A DNA stretch of 64,000 bases, taken from NCBI GenBank assembly GCA_029624675.1, contig JARSSP010000030.1, forward strand, positions 43,628 to 107,627, in the 5' to 3' direction. Positions 45,289 to 54,900 of the stretch are shown one piece after another; the stretch's first letter is position 1, and each line of letters starts with the position of its first letter. The stretch comes from Candidatus Contendibacter sp. (GTDB lineage: Bacteria; Pseudomonadota; Gammaproteobacteria; Competibacterales; Competibacteraceae). Both the position numbers and the translations under genes were made by a program. The notes under the pieces were generated by a model that saw only the letters and a list, made by a program, of their open reading frames with translations, did not search any database and was not told where the DNA came from.

Positions 45289-47787
45289 ATGCTACGCAAC
45301 GGTGAGCGGATTGCGATCAAAGGCCGGAGTTATCGGCTCGACGGCGTGCTGTCGAACGGCGCGGGCAGCTACGGTCAGGTCTGGGCGGCCACCGACTCTA
45401 CCGGACGCGCCGTCGCCATCAAGCTGATCAACGCTGAGGCGATGACCCAGGCCGCCCCGACCTTGCACGACCACTGGCATCGACATCTGGAACGGGAAAT
45501 CAATTTCCTGCGCGGCTTGGACGCCGATCAGTCCCGTCACGTGGTCGCCCTGCTCGATCACGGCGCGGTGGACGGACAACCCGCGCTGGTGCTGGAGCGG
45601 TTACAAGCCAATCTCGGCCAGTGGCTGGCGTACCAGCGGCGCGAGGGCGCGTCGCCGCCGGACCTGGCGCAGATCCTCGACTGGGCCGAACAAATTCTCA
45701 ACGGCCTGGATGTGGTCCATCGGGCCGGTTTTGTGTACCGCGACCTGAAATTTAGCAATCTCCTGGTCGGCGGTGATGGCGCGCGGATCAAGCTGGCCGA
45801 TTTCGGCTCGCTCAAGCGCGAGGACGGCGACAACACCCGCTCGTTCATCGGCACGCCCGCCACCATGGCCCCGGAGCAGGTGTTGCCCGCCCGCCAGGGG
45901 GCGGAGGGTTACGAATACGCCGTGGATTACCGCGCCGACTACTACGCGCTGGGGCTGTTGTTGTTCGCCCTGTTTACCGACCAGCCGACCACCGCCGCCC
46001 AACGCCGGCTGGGCCAACTGCTGGCGGTGTACGGCCAGGAAGGCGCCGGCCAACGGGGCGCGCAACTGGGCGGGCTGAACGACGAGGAACGGGAGCTGCT
46101 GCGGCGCTCCATCGAATTCTGGACCGTGCCGGCCCGGCCCGAGCAGGGTGGCGGCGCGGCCGCGCTACTGGTCGAATTGATCGACCGGTTGCTGGCGCGC
46201 GATCCGACCAACCGACCAGCCGACGCTGAGGAAATCCACGCGGCCCTGAACGCGGCGCGCGTCGATTCAGCGGCCGTATCAACCTTACCGTCCAGTCGGC
46301 ACGTTGCGTCGCCCGTCGGATCGCCGAACCGGCATTCCCGCCGCGCCAACCTCCCATGGTCACGGTTCCAGCGGCGGTGGGCGCTGTTGGCCGGCACGTT
46401 GGGACTGGCTGGGGCGCTGGCCGGGGTGCTGATCCACTCGGTCGACGAGACCGATCCGGATCGAGCCGAGCCGTTGAGCGCCGTGATCGCGCCGCCGACC
46501 GCCCAATCCCCGGTGTCAGCGGCGCCAGCGATGGAGCCAACCCTGTCCGCAAGCTCGTCGTCTCCCGCAAACGTGCCACCGCTGGCGGAACCGGCCGCGC
46601 CACCATTACCCGCCGATGCGTTGCCGATGGCGTCGCCCGGAGCGCCGCCGATCACCGACGCGCCAGTGGCGGAAGCGTCCGAACCGGCGTCGACCGCCGA
46701 TGCGCCGGTGGTGGAAACGCCCGAACCGGTCGATGTCTTACCCGCGCCGGCTCGGTTCGCGCCCGCCGAATCCCAGGCCGTGGTTGAACCCAGAGCCAAA
46801 TCCGGGCTACCCACGACGGTGGTCGCGCCGCGCTCAGCCACCACGCCCGCCACTGTGGAATCGCGTCCGTCGGTTCGCGCCAAGCCCGCGGTGAGTCCCA
46901 AACCCGGCAGGCCCGCTCCAGCGCCCACTGTCACTGCTGACCGTCCGGCGGTCATCGAGCGGTCCCCGGTCGCGGATCGTCCCGTCGCCGCGCCGACCAC
47001 GGCTTCCCGAACGATGAAGCCGACGCCGCCCGCCGCGTTGGAACCGCCCCAACGTCCGTCGGTCACCGCTCGGACCGTGCCCACGCCGCGCAACGGCGAT
47101 TCGTCTCATCCGGCTGACCGGGCGCGGCCCGTTTCTAGCGCCGCGCCGCGCCCGTCGGCGGCTCCAAAACCGGTTTCAAAACCCACTGAACCGGTCGCGC
47201 GCGCCAAGCCGCCCAGCCAAGTTGCATCGCGCGCCGAACCGCCGCCCGCCCTGCCGCCGATCAAATTGGAGTCGCGCCCCGAACCGGCGCCTGCCCTGCC
47301 GCCGATCCAACTGGAGTCGCGCCGGCAAGCCGCCCCATCGGTTCGACCACCCATCGAATTGGTCAGTCGATCCAGCGACATTACCCCAACCGCGCATCCA
47401 GTCCCCGCCGTGACCCGCGTTGAACCCAGTCCACCCTCCCATTCGGCGACTCCCCCCGCGCGATCCACCGATCCGATGACCCAGCTCCGGGATGACGCCG
47501 GTCGCGCCGCCACTGAGGTTGGCAACTTCTTTAGCCGCGCCAGCACCACGGTCGGCAAGGAAGTGCGGCGGGGTTTGGAAGCCGCCGATCAAACCGTGGG
47601 ACGCTGGACGGGGCGCTGCCAGCCGGGGGATAGCTGCCAGGAGGTTCGGGTCGAGCGCCGCGACCGCTGGTCCGACCAGCGTCGAGGTGGTAACACAGTC
47701 TCGCGGCGGGAATCCTCGGCGCGGTACGATGAGGATGACGGGTTCGCAAGGCCGCCACCGCGCCCGTACCGGAACGATTACCGCTGA
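45289..47787 (+). CDS. Transmembrane Hanks-type Ser/Thr protein kinase
   Basis: An 832-aa protein. The kinase domain (about residues 15-320) has the glycine loop NGAGSYGQVW, Lys in VAIKLI, YRDLKFSNLL (YRD instead of HRD), LADFGS and GTPATMAPEQ. A single transmembrane helix follows (LLAGTLGLAGALAGVLI, about 365-387), then roughly 350 residues rich in Pro, Ala, Ser and Thr, which should be periplasmic and could span toward the wall. The C-terminus is basic. No PASTA repeats are seen. It is divergent from the PBP-SEDS-FHA operon, whose products are likely substrates. ATG 45289 gains a G-rich ribosome site; ATG 45283 is the alternative. Confidence 0.9.
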   Translation: MLRNGERIAIKGRSYRLDGVLSNGAGSYGQVWAATDSTGRAVAIKLINAEAMTQAAPTLHDHWHRHLEREINFLRGLDADQSRHVVALLDHGAVDGQPALVLERLQANLGQWLAYQRREGASPPDLAQILDWAEQILNGLDVVHRAGFVYRDLKFSNLLVGGDGARIKLADFGSLKREDGDNTRSFIGTPATMAPEQVLPARQGAEGYEYAVDYRADYYALGLLLFALFTDQPTTAAQRRLGQLLAVYGQEGAGQRGAQLGGLNDEERELLRRSIEFWTVPARPEQGGGAAALLVELIDRLLARDPTNRPADAEEIHAALNAARVDSAAVSTLPSSRHVASPVGSPNRHSRRANLPWSRFQRRWALLAGTLGLAGALAGVLIHSVDETDPDRAEPLSAVIAPPTAQSPVSAAPAMEPTLSASSSSPANVPPLAEPAAPPLPADALPMASPGAPPITDAPVAEASEPASTADAPVVETPEPVDVLPAPARFAPAESQAVVEPRAKSGLPTTVVAPRSATTPATVESRPSVRAKPAVSPKPGRPAPAPTVTADRPAVIERSPVADRPVAAPTTASRTMKPTPPAALEPPQRPSVTARTVPTPRNGDSSHPADRARPVSSAAPRPSAAPKPVSKPTEPVARAKPPSQVASRAEPPPALPPIKLESRPEPAPALPPIQLESRRQAAPSVRPPIELVSRSSDITPTAHPVPAVTRVEPSPPSHSATPPARSTDPMTQLRDDAGRAATEVGNFFSRASTTVGKEVRRGLEAADQTVGRWTGRCQPGDSCQEVRVERRDRWSDQRRGGNTVSRRESSARYDEDDGFARPPPRPYRNDYR

Positions 47788-47797
47788 ACCTTGGTCG

Positions 47798-47818
47798 GTG
47801 GCTTTCCCCGCAAGCCAC
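47798..47818 (+). terminator. Weak hairpin after the kinase gene
   Basis: GTGGCTT and AAGCCAC form a 7-bp stem with a 7-nt loop 10 nt after the kinase stop. There is no T-tract, so a terminator role is uncertain. Confidence 0.3.
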
Positions 47819-47919
47819 GATTAAAGGAAGGATCGCGAGAACATCTGGCAATCGCTCGCCAAATCCCCACGCGGCAAAAGCGCGAACGCGGAACCGTCCG
47901 CCAAGGCATAGACTAAAGA

Positions 47920-48786
47920 CTATGGACTGCCGTCCCGCCGTTCGGAGGGCCAGGGCGGCGGCGGACTCAACTCGGGACAACGGGCGCGCAGCAACTCATG
48001 AACTCGGCGGGCCAGGTGGGGAGCGCGGCGGTTGTTGGGCGTGTGGGCGAAGAAATAGGGTTCGCGACCCTCGCTCAACCACAATGCCAGCTTGTCCAGC
48101 CATGGGGCCAGGAACGGCCAATTCGCCTCCACATCGGGATGGCCGATGTAGCGGATGAACGGTCGCGGCCCCAGGCTGATGGCGTGGACCGGCAACCGCG
48201 GTTTCTTGCCTTGCGCGGTTCGGGTGTCGGGATCGGCGGGATCGGCGGCGAACAGGGCGCGGCTGTCCAGCATGACCCGGTCGAGGCCGAGATCGAGCAG
48301 CAGTCGGTTCAGGCGCCGTTCTTCCTCGCCCTTGGCGAAGAAGGCCCGATGCCGCACCTCCACGGCGTATTGAAAGTCTTTCGGCAGCGCGACGAGGTAA
48401 TCGCGCAGCGCCGGCAGATCGTCGGGGCCGAAGCGGGGCGGTAGTTGCAGGAAGCTTGGGCCCAGCTTGTCGGCCGCCGCCAAAGGCGCCAGTCGATCCA
48501 AAAACTCCATCGTCTCCGCCGCGACCGAGCGCAACCGTTGCTCGTGGCTGATAACGCGGGGGAATTTGAAGCAGAACCGAAACCCCGGCGCGGCTTCCTC
48601 CCGCCAGCGGGCGACCGTTTCCGGCTTGGGTAATCCGTAGAAGCAGTTGTTACCCTCGACCGTGTCGAACGCCACCGAATACTGACGCAGGAAAGCGCCG
48701 GGTTTGGTCCCGGCGACGAACAATTCGCCAATCCAGTCGCGGTTGCTCCAGACCGGGCAGCCGAGGTGACAACGAGCGAGAACCAT
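47920..48786 (-). CDS. DUF72 (YecE-like) TIM-barrel protein
   Basis: A 288-aa protein of the DUF72 family: LARCHLGCPVWSNRDW at the start, YSVAFDTVEGNNCFYGLPKPETVARW, FRFCFKFPRVISHE, LGPSFLQLPPRFGPDDL, YAVEVRHRAFF and the final YFFAHTPNNRRAPHLAR match the family throughout. The biological role of DUF72 proteins is unsettled. ATG 48786 is taken as start; a GTG five codons upstream (48801) has a G-rich ribosome site and is possible. It is convergent with the kinase gene. Confidence 0.88.
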   Translation of the reverse strand: MVLARCHLGCPVWSNRDWIGELFVAGTKPGAFLRQYSVAFDTVEGNNCFYGLPKPETVARWREEAAPGFRFCFKFPRVISHEQRLRSVAAETMEFLDRLAPLAAADKLGPSFLQLPPRFGPDDLPALRDYLVALPKDFQYAVEVRHRAFFAKGEEERRLNRLLLDLGLDRVMLDSRALFAADPADPDTRTAQGKKPRLPVHAISLGPRPFIRYIGHPDVEANWPFLAPWLDKLALWLSEGREPYFFAHTPNNRRAPHLARRVHELLRARCPELSPPPPWPSERRDGSP

Positions 48787-48938
48787 GCCTGCGAGCGCCA
48801 CGCAAAAACCCCCCGCCCATCAGCGGGCGAGGGGCAAGGGCGAGGGCGTCTTTATCGACGAGTTATCCAAGGCTATGCCAAAACGCCTCTCGATCCGCGT
48901 CCGGCCCCATCCACCAAATGAAGCCTATCCTATCCCAA

Positions 48939-49619
48939 TCACCGCTGCCGCACCACCTGATACGGCCGGACCGGATAGGTGACCGGCGCGCTCCAGATGT
49001 GCACCAGCCGGCTGAACGGGAACACCAGGAACACGGTCAGGCCGAGGAAGATGTGCAGTTTGAACAGGAAGCCGATCCCGCTCACGGCCATGACCGCTTC
49101 CACCGGATCGAACGTCACGATGTTCCGCGCCCATCCCATCAGATTCAGCATGTTGTGGCCGTCCAGGTGCATCAGCGACACCGGGATGGTCAGCAGACCG
49201 AGAATCAGTTGAGCGTACAGCAGCAGCAGGATGAAGATGTCCATCCGGGTGCTGTTGGCGCGCACGCGCGGATCGGTCAGCCGCCGTTGCACCAGCAGGG
49301 TCAATCCGACGAAACACATGATGCCGGCGACGCTGCCGGCGACGATGGCCAGAATTTGCTTGGCCCCGGCGGAAACGCCGAAAGCGTGGAAGATTTCCGG
49401 CGGCGTCAGCAGGCCGACGAAATGGCCGAGGAACAGCAGCAGGATGCCGACGTGAAACAGATTGCTGGCCAGCCGCATGTTCTTGTTGCTCAGGATCTGG
49501 CTGGAATGCGCTTTCCAGGTAAACTGGTCGCGGTCGAATCGCGCTAGACTGCCGAGCAGGAACACCGCGCCGGCCAGATAGGGATAGACGCCAAATAGCA
49601 GGGTATCCAGGTAACTCAT
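48939..49619 (-). CDS. narI: Respiratory nitrate reductase gamma subunit (cytochrome b)
   Basis: Membrane di-haem b subunit (226 aa; E. coli 225) that oxidises quinol and feeds NarH. Five helices and the haem-ligand histidines are visible: FHVGILLLFLGHFVGL, MHLDGHNMLNLMGWAR and FKLHIFLGLTVFLVFPFSRLVHIWSAP. It is last in narGHJI, 18 nt after narJ. Confidence 0.96.
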   Translation of the reverse strand: MSYLDTLLFGVYPYLAGAVFLLGSLARFDRDQFTWKAHSSQILSNKNMRLASNLFHVGILLLFLGHFVGLLTPPEIFHAFGVSAGAKQILAIVAGSVAGIMCFVGLTLLVQRRLTDPRVRANSTRMDIFILLLLYAQLILGLLTIPVSLMHLDGHNMLNLMGWARNIVTFDPVEAVMAVSGIGFLFKLHIFLGLTVFLVFPFSRLVHIWSAPVTYPVRPYQVVRQR

Positions 49620-49637
49620 GATCTTTGCCTCTGTTGG

Positions 49638-50351
49638 TTACAGGGAGTGGGCCGACTGGTGCTTTGCATTCGACCGTGGCATCCATTGCACCGGCTTTGC
49701 CTCGCGCGGGTCCGCGCGACCGGCCGAACAGCTCTCCTGATTCGCCAGGAAAGTCACGGCTTCCTCTTCCCAAATCTTGTCCATGTTCACTACGGTTTGA
49801 TCGGGACCCTCAGTCGCGGCCTGGCGGCGAATGTCCTCGATGTCGGCCGGTTCGCCGACCAGCGTGGCGAGAGCATCGAAGATCACGTGATAGTCGTTGC
49901 CGCGCTCGGCCAGTCGCGCGCCGATCAGCGCCATGACGTGCAGCGCGTCGGCTAGCGTGTCCAGCGCCTCGCCCATTGGCCGCTGGGCCAGATACTCCAG
50001 GAACAGCGGGATGTAGTCGGGCAACTCGCGGGCGTCGAGTTCAAAGCCGTGCCGGCGGTACACCGCCAGCAAGTTCACCATCGCCTGACCGCGATCGCGC
50101 GATTGGCCGTGCACGTGCTCGAACAGGTGCAGCGACAGCGCCCGGCCCCGGTCGAAGGTCGCCACGTACCGCTCTTGCAATTCCATCAGGTCGGTCCGTT
50201 CCAGCCGGTTCATGAACGCTTGCAGCGCCCGCCGCTCCCGTTCCGGCAGCAGCTTTTCCTGGTCGAGCGCTTCCGCCATTTCACCCAACGCGGCTTGCAG
50301 GTCCGCTTGCGGATAACACAGCAGCGCCGACAGGACTTTCAGGGTTTTCAT
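49638..50351 (-). CDS. narJ: Nitrate reductase molybdenum cofactor assembly chaperone
   Basis: NarJ (237 aa) binds apo-NarG and guides cofactor insertion before membrane docking. LKVLSALLCYPQADLQAAL, QERYVATFDRGRALSLHLFEHVHGQSRDRGQAMVNL and LPDYIPLFLEYLAQRP are characteristic. The C-terminal tail after VVNMDKIWEEEAVTFL is variable, as in homologues. It is separated from narH by 82 nt that contain a GC-rich hairpin repeat. Confidence 0.95.
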   Translation of the reverse strand: MKTLKVLSALLCYPQADLQAALGEMAEALDQEKLLPERERRALQAFMNRLERTDLMELQERYVATFDRGRALSLHLFEHVHGQSRDRGQAMVNLLAVYRRHGFELDARELPDYIPLFLEYLAQRPMGEALDTLADALHVMALIGARLAERGNDYHVIFDALATLVGEPADIEDIRRQAATEGPDQTVVNMDKIWEEEAVTFLANQESCSAGRADPREAKPVQWMPRSNAKHQSAHSL

Positions 50352-50385
50352 CGTTCCACCTCGCGTATGTGGCGCCTGATGCCAG

Positions 50386-50426
50386 CACCCTCACCCCTGC
50401 CCCTTTCCCAGTGGGAGAGGGGAGTT
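50386..50426. repeat. GC-rich palindromic repeat between narH and narJ
   Basis: The sequence caccctcacccctgcccctt followed by tcccagtgggagaggggagt is a hairpin of the same style as those at 28764 and 35214. Within the nar operon it could stabilise the upstream narGH message relative to narJI. Confidence 0.75.
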
Positions 50427-50433
50427 GCGCGGT

Positions 50434-51987
50434 TCAGGCTTTGGTCGGCGGTTCCACCTTGATCGGAATCGCCCGGCGCGTGGTCACCTTCTTGCCGCCG
50501 AACAGGTTGGTCTTGTCCGTGCCCGGCGAGCAGCCGTTGCCGAAGCTGAAGCCACAGCCGCCACGCTCGCCGAGGGCGTCGTAGGTGGCGCTGGCGTATT
50601 CGCGGTGCGAGGTCGGAATGACGAAGCGGTCCTCGTAGTTGGCGATGGCGAGATAGCGGTACATCGACTCCACTTGGTCGATGCGCAGGTTGACCGCTTT
50701 CAGCACGTCTTCCTTCGCCTCGCCGTCCACCACTTTCGCCCGCATGTAGGCGCGCATCGCCAGCATCCGTTCCAGCGCCAGCTTGACCGGCTGTTCGTCG
50801 CCGGCGGTCAGCAGGTTCGCCAGATACTTCAGCGGAATCCGCAGCGAGCCAACATCGGGGATGATGCCGTTCATGCCGATCTGGCCGGCCTCGGCGCGGG
50901 CCTGGATCGGCGACAGCGCCGGCACGTACCAGACCATCGGCAGGGTGCGATACTCGGGATGCAGCGGGAAGGCGATCTTCCAGTCAATCGCCATTTTGTA
51001 GATGGGCGAGTCCTGGGCGGCCTGCAACCAGGCCTCGGGAATGCCGACCTTGCGTGCCTCGGCCTGCACGACCGGGCTGAACGGGTCGAGGAACATGTCG
51101 AGCTGCGCCTGATACAGGCTCTTCTCGTCGGCGACGCTGGCGGCTTTTTCGATCTGGTCGGCGTCGTACAGCAGCACGCCGAGATAGCGGATGCGACCGA
51201 CGCAGGTTTCCGAGCAGACCGTCGGCTGGCCGGATTCGATGCGCGGATAACACAGGATGCACTTTTCGGATTTGCCGGTGTTCCAGTTGTAGTAAATCTT
51301 CTTGTACGGGCAACCCGAGACGCACATCCGCCAGCCCCGGCATTTGTCCTGATCGATCAGGACGATGCCGTCCTCCTCGCGCTTGTAGATCGCGCCGCTG
51401 GGGCAGGAGGCGACGCAGGCCGGATTCAGGCAGTGCTCGCACAGCCGCGGCAGGTACATCATGAAGGTGTTTTCGAACTCGCCGTAAATCTCCTTCTGCA
51501 CGCTCTCGAAGTTGTAGTCCTTCGAGCGCTTGGCGAACTCGGTGCCGAGGATTTCCTCCCAGTTCGGCCCCCAGTGGATTTTCTCCATCCGTTCGCCGCT
51601 GATGGCGGAGCGCGGCCGGGCGGTGGGCATGGCTTTCGACTCGGGCGCGTTTTGCAAATGCGCGTAGTCGTAGTCCCACGGCTCGTAGTAGTCGTCGATG
51701 GCGGGCAGGTCGGGATTGGCGAAGATGTTGGACAGAATCTTCCACTTGCCGCCCTGCTTCGGTTCGATCTTGCCGTCCTTGCGCCGTTTCCAGCCGCCGT
51801 TCCACTTGTCCTGATTCTCCCATTCCTTGGGATAACCGACGCCGGGCTTGGTCTCGACGTTGTTGAACCAGGCGTATTCCATGCCGTCGCGGCTGGTCCA
51901 GACGTTCTTGCAGGTCACCGAACAGGTGTGGCAGCCGATGCACTTGTCCAGGTTCAGGACCATGGCGATTTGCGCGCGTACTTTCAT
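50434..51987 (-). CDS. narH: Respiratory nitrate reductase beta subunit (Fe-S)
   Basis: A 517-aa electron-transfer subunit (E. coli 512). The cysteine groups KCIGCHTCSVTCKNVW, CEHCLNPACVASCPSGAI, KCRGWRMCVSGCPYKKIYYN (with Trp marking the 3Fe-4S site) and KCILCYPRIESGQPTVCSETC carry three 4Fe-4S and one 3Fe-4S clusters. It starts three bases from the narG stop; the ATG is preferred to the TTG two codons earlier. Confidence 0.97.
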   Translation of the reverse strand: MKVRAQIAMVLNLDKCIGCHTCSVTCKNVWTSRDGMEYAWFNNVETKPGVGYPKEWENQDKWNGGWKRRKDGKIEPKQGGKWKILSNIFANPDLPAIDDYYEPWDYDYAHLQNAPESKAMPTARPRSAISGERMEKIHWGPNWEEILGTEFAKRSKDYNFESVQKEIYGEFENTFMMYLPRLCEHCLNPACVASCPSGAIYKREEDGIVLIDQDKCRGWRMCVSGCPYKKIYYNWNTGKSEKCILCYPRIESGQPTVCSETCVGRIRYLGVLLYDADQIEKAASVADEKSLYQAQLDMFLDPFSPVVQAEARKVGIPEAWLQAAQDSPIYKMAIDWKIAFPLHPEYRTLPMVWYVPALSPIQARAEAGQIGMNGIIPDVGSLRIPLKYLANLLTAGDEQPVKLALERMLAMRAYMRAKVVDGEAKEDVLKAVNLRIDQVESMYRYLAIANYEDRFVIPTSHREYASATYDALGERGGCGFSFGNGCSPGTDKTNLFGGKKVTTRRAIPIKVEPPTKA

Positions 51988-51989
51988 GA

Positions 51990-54900
51990 TCAATGCGCCT
52001 CCACGGTGGTGGCTTCGGACGAAGTCTCGTCGTCCATCCAGTCGATCTTGGTCATCTTGCGGACGATGATGAACTCGTCGCGGTTGGCGCCGACGGTGCC
52101 GTAGTAGTTGAAACCGTAGCTCTGCTGGGCGTAGCTGCCGATCATGTGCGTCGGCTTCAGCACGGTGCGGGTGACGGAGTTGTGAATGCCGCCACGGGTG
52201 CCGGTCGTTTCGGAGCCGGGCGTGTTCACGATCTTCTCCTGGGCGTGGTACATCATCGACATGCCTTCCGGCACCCGCTGGCTGACCACCGCCCGCGCCG
52301 CGATGGCACCGTTGATGTTGTAGGCTTCGATCCAGTCGTTGTCCTCGATGCCGGCCTTTTTGGCGTCCACCTCGGAAATCCAGATGATCGGGCCGCCGCG
52401 CGACAGGGTGAGCATCAGCAGGTTATCGGTATAGGTGCTGTGGATGCCCCACTTCTGGTGCGGAGTGATGAAGTTCAGCACGATCTCTTTATTCCCGTTC
52501 GGCTTCTTGCCGATGATCGGCTCGACCGTCTTCATATCCACCGGCGGTCGGTAGGCGCACATCGCCTCGCCGAAACCCAGCATCCAGGGATGATCCTGAT
52601 AGAACTGCTGGCGCCCGGTCACGGTGCGCCACGGAATCAATTCGTGGACGTTGGTGTAGCCCGCGTTGTAGCTGACCTTCTCGTCTTCCAGCCCGGACCA
52701 GGTCGGCGAGGAAATGATCTTGCGCGGCTGGGCGACGATGTCGCGGAAGCGGATCTTCTCGTGCTCCTTGGGGATAGCGAGATGGGTGTGGTCGCGACCG
52801 GTGATCTTGCCCAGCGCCGCCCAGGCTTTCACCGCGACGTGGCCGTTGGTCTCCGGAGCCAGCATCATGATCATCTCGGCGGCGTCGATGTCGCTGTCGA
52901 TGCGCGGCCGGCCCTTGGAAACGCCTTCCTCCAGCACGGTGTAATTCAGTGTCGCCAGCGCCTCGACTTCGTGCTCGGTGTTCCAACTGATGCCCTTGCC
53001 GCCGTTGCCGAGCTTGTCCAGCAGCGGACCGACCGAGGTGAACTTCTTGTAGGTGTTGGGATAGTCGCGCTCGACCACGATCAGGCTGGGCGCGGTCTTG
53101 CCGGGAATCAGGTCGCATTCGCCCTTCTTCCAATCCTTCACGTCCGGCATCGCCAGTTCGGTCGGGGTGTCGTGCAGGGTCGGCAGGGCGACGATGTCCT
53201 TCTCCACGCCAAGATGGCCGGGGCAGGTTTCCGAGAACGCCTTGGCGATACCCTTGAAAATGTCCCAGTCGGTCCGCGCTTCCCAGGCCGGGTCCACCGC
53301 CGCGCTCAGCGGGTGGATGAACGGGTGCATGTCGCTGGTGTTGAGGTCGTTCTTCTCGTACCAGGTCGCGGTCGGCAGCACGATGTCGGAGTACAGGCAG
53401 GTGGTCGACATGCGGAAGTCCAGCGTCACCAGCAGGTCGAGCTTGCCGTGGGCGGCGTCGCGCCACTTCACCTCCAGCGGCTTCTCGCCGCCCTCCTCGC
53501 CCAAGTCCTTGCCCTGTACGCCGTGGGTCGTGCCCAGCAGGTACTTGAGGAAGTACTCGTGGCCCTTGCCGGAGGAGCCGAGCAGGTTGGAGCGCCACAC
53601 GAACAGGTTGCGCGGGAAGTTGGCGGGATTGTCCGGGTCCTCGAAGGCGAAACCGAGCTTGCCGGACTTGAGATTCTGGACCACGTAGGGCGCCGGTTCC
53701 TGGCCCGCCGCCGCCGCCGCCTTGGCGACCGCCAGCGGATTCTGGTCGAGTTGCGGGGCGCTGGGCAGCCAGCCCATCCGCACCGAGCGCACGTTGTAGT
53801 CGATCTGCGTGCCCTGCCATTGTTGCGGATCGGCCAGCGGCGAGAGCACCTCGGTCATCGCCAGCTTCTCGTGCCGCCACTGGCTGCTGTGGATGTACCA
53901 GAACGAGGTGGAGTTCATGTGCCGGGGCGGACGGTGCCAGTCCAGCGCGAAGGCGAGCGCGGTCCAACCCGTCTGCGGGCGCAGTTTCTCCTGGCCGACG
54001 TAGTGCGACCAGCCACCGCCGCTCTGGCCGACGCAGCCGCACATCATCAGCAGGTTGATGACGCCCCGGTAGTTCATGTCCATGTGATACCAGTGGTTCA
54101 TCGCCGCGCCGATGATGATCATCGACTTGCCGTGGGTCTTGTCGGCGTTCTCGGCGAACTGGCGGGCGACCGCGACGATCTGGGCGCGCGGCACGCCGGT
54201 CACTTTTTCCTGCCAGGCCGGGGTGTAGGGCACGTCGTCGTCGTAGGTGCTGGCGACGTTGCCGCCACCCAAGCCACGATCCAGACCGTACTGGGCCAAG
54301 GTCAGGTCGTACACCGTAGCGACTCGCGCTTCGGAGCCGTTCGCCAGCCTGACCTTCTTCGCCGGCACGTTGCGCACCTGAATTTCGGCGTGACTGGTGC
54401 AGGCAAAGTGCGGGTGCTGGGTCGAGCCGAAGTAAGGAAAGGCCACCGGTATGACCTCATCCTTGATGTCGTTCACCGACAACCGCAACTGGGTTTCCGC
54501 GCCGGTCAGCGATTCCTTCGGCTCCAGGTTCCACTTGCCGACCATGCCGTCCTTCTCGCCCCAGCGGAAACCGATGGAGCCGTTCGGCACGATCAGTTGG
54601 CCGCTGTTCTCGTCGAAGGCCAGGGTCTTCCACTCCGGATTGTTGGCCTGATCGGCGGTGCCGGCGAGATCGGACGCCCGCAGGAAGCGGCCGTTGACGT
54701 AGCTGCCATCCGCCCGCTGGTCCAGCAGGACCAGGACGGGAAAATCGGTCTTGGTGCGGACGTAATCGGTGAAATACTCCGACTTTCCGTCGAGGTAGAA
54801 CTCGCGCAGGATGACGTGGCCCATTGCCATCGCCACAGCAGCGTCGGTGCCCTGCTTGGGATGCAGCCAGATATCGGCGAATTTCGACGCTTCCGAGTAG

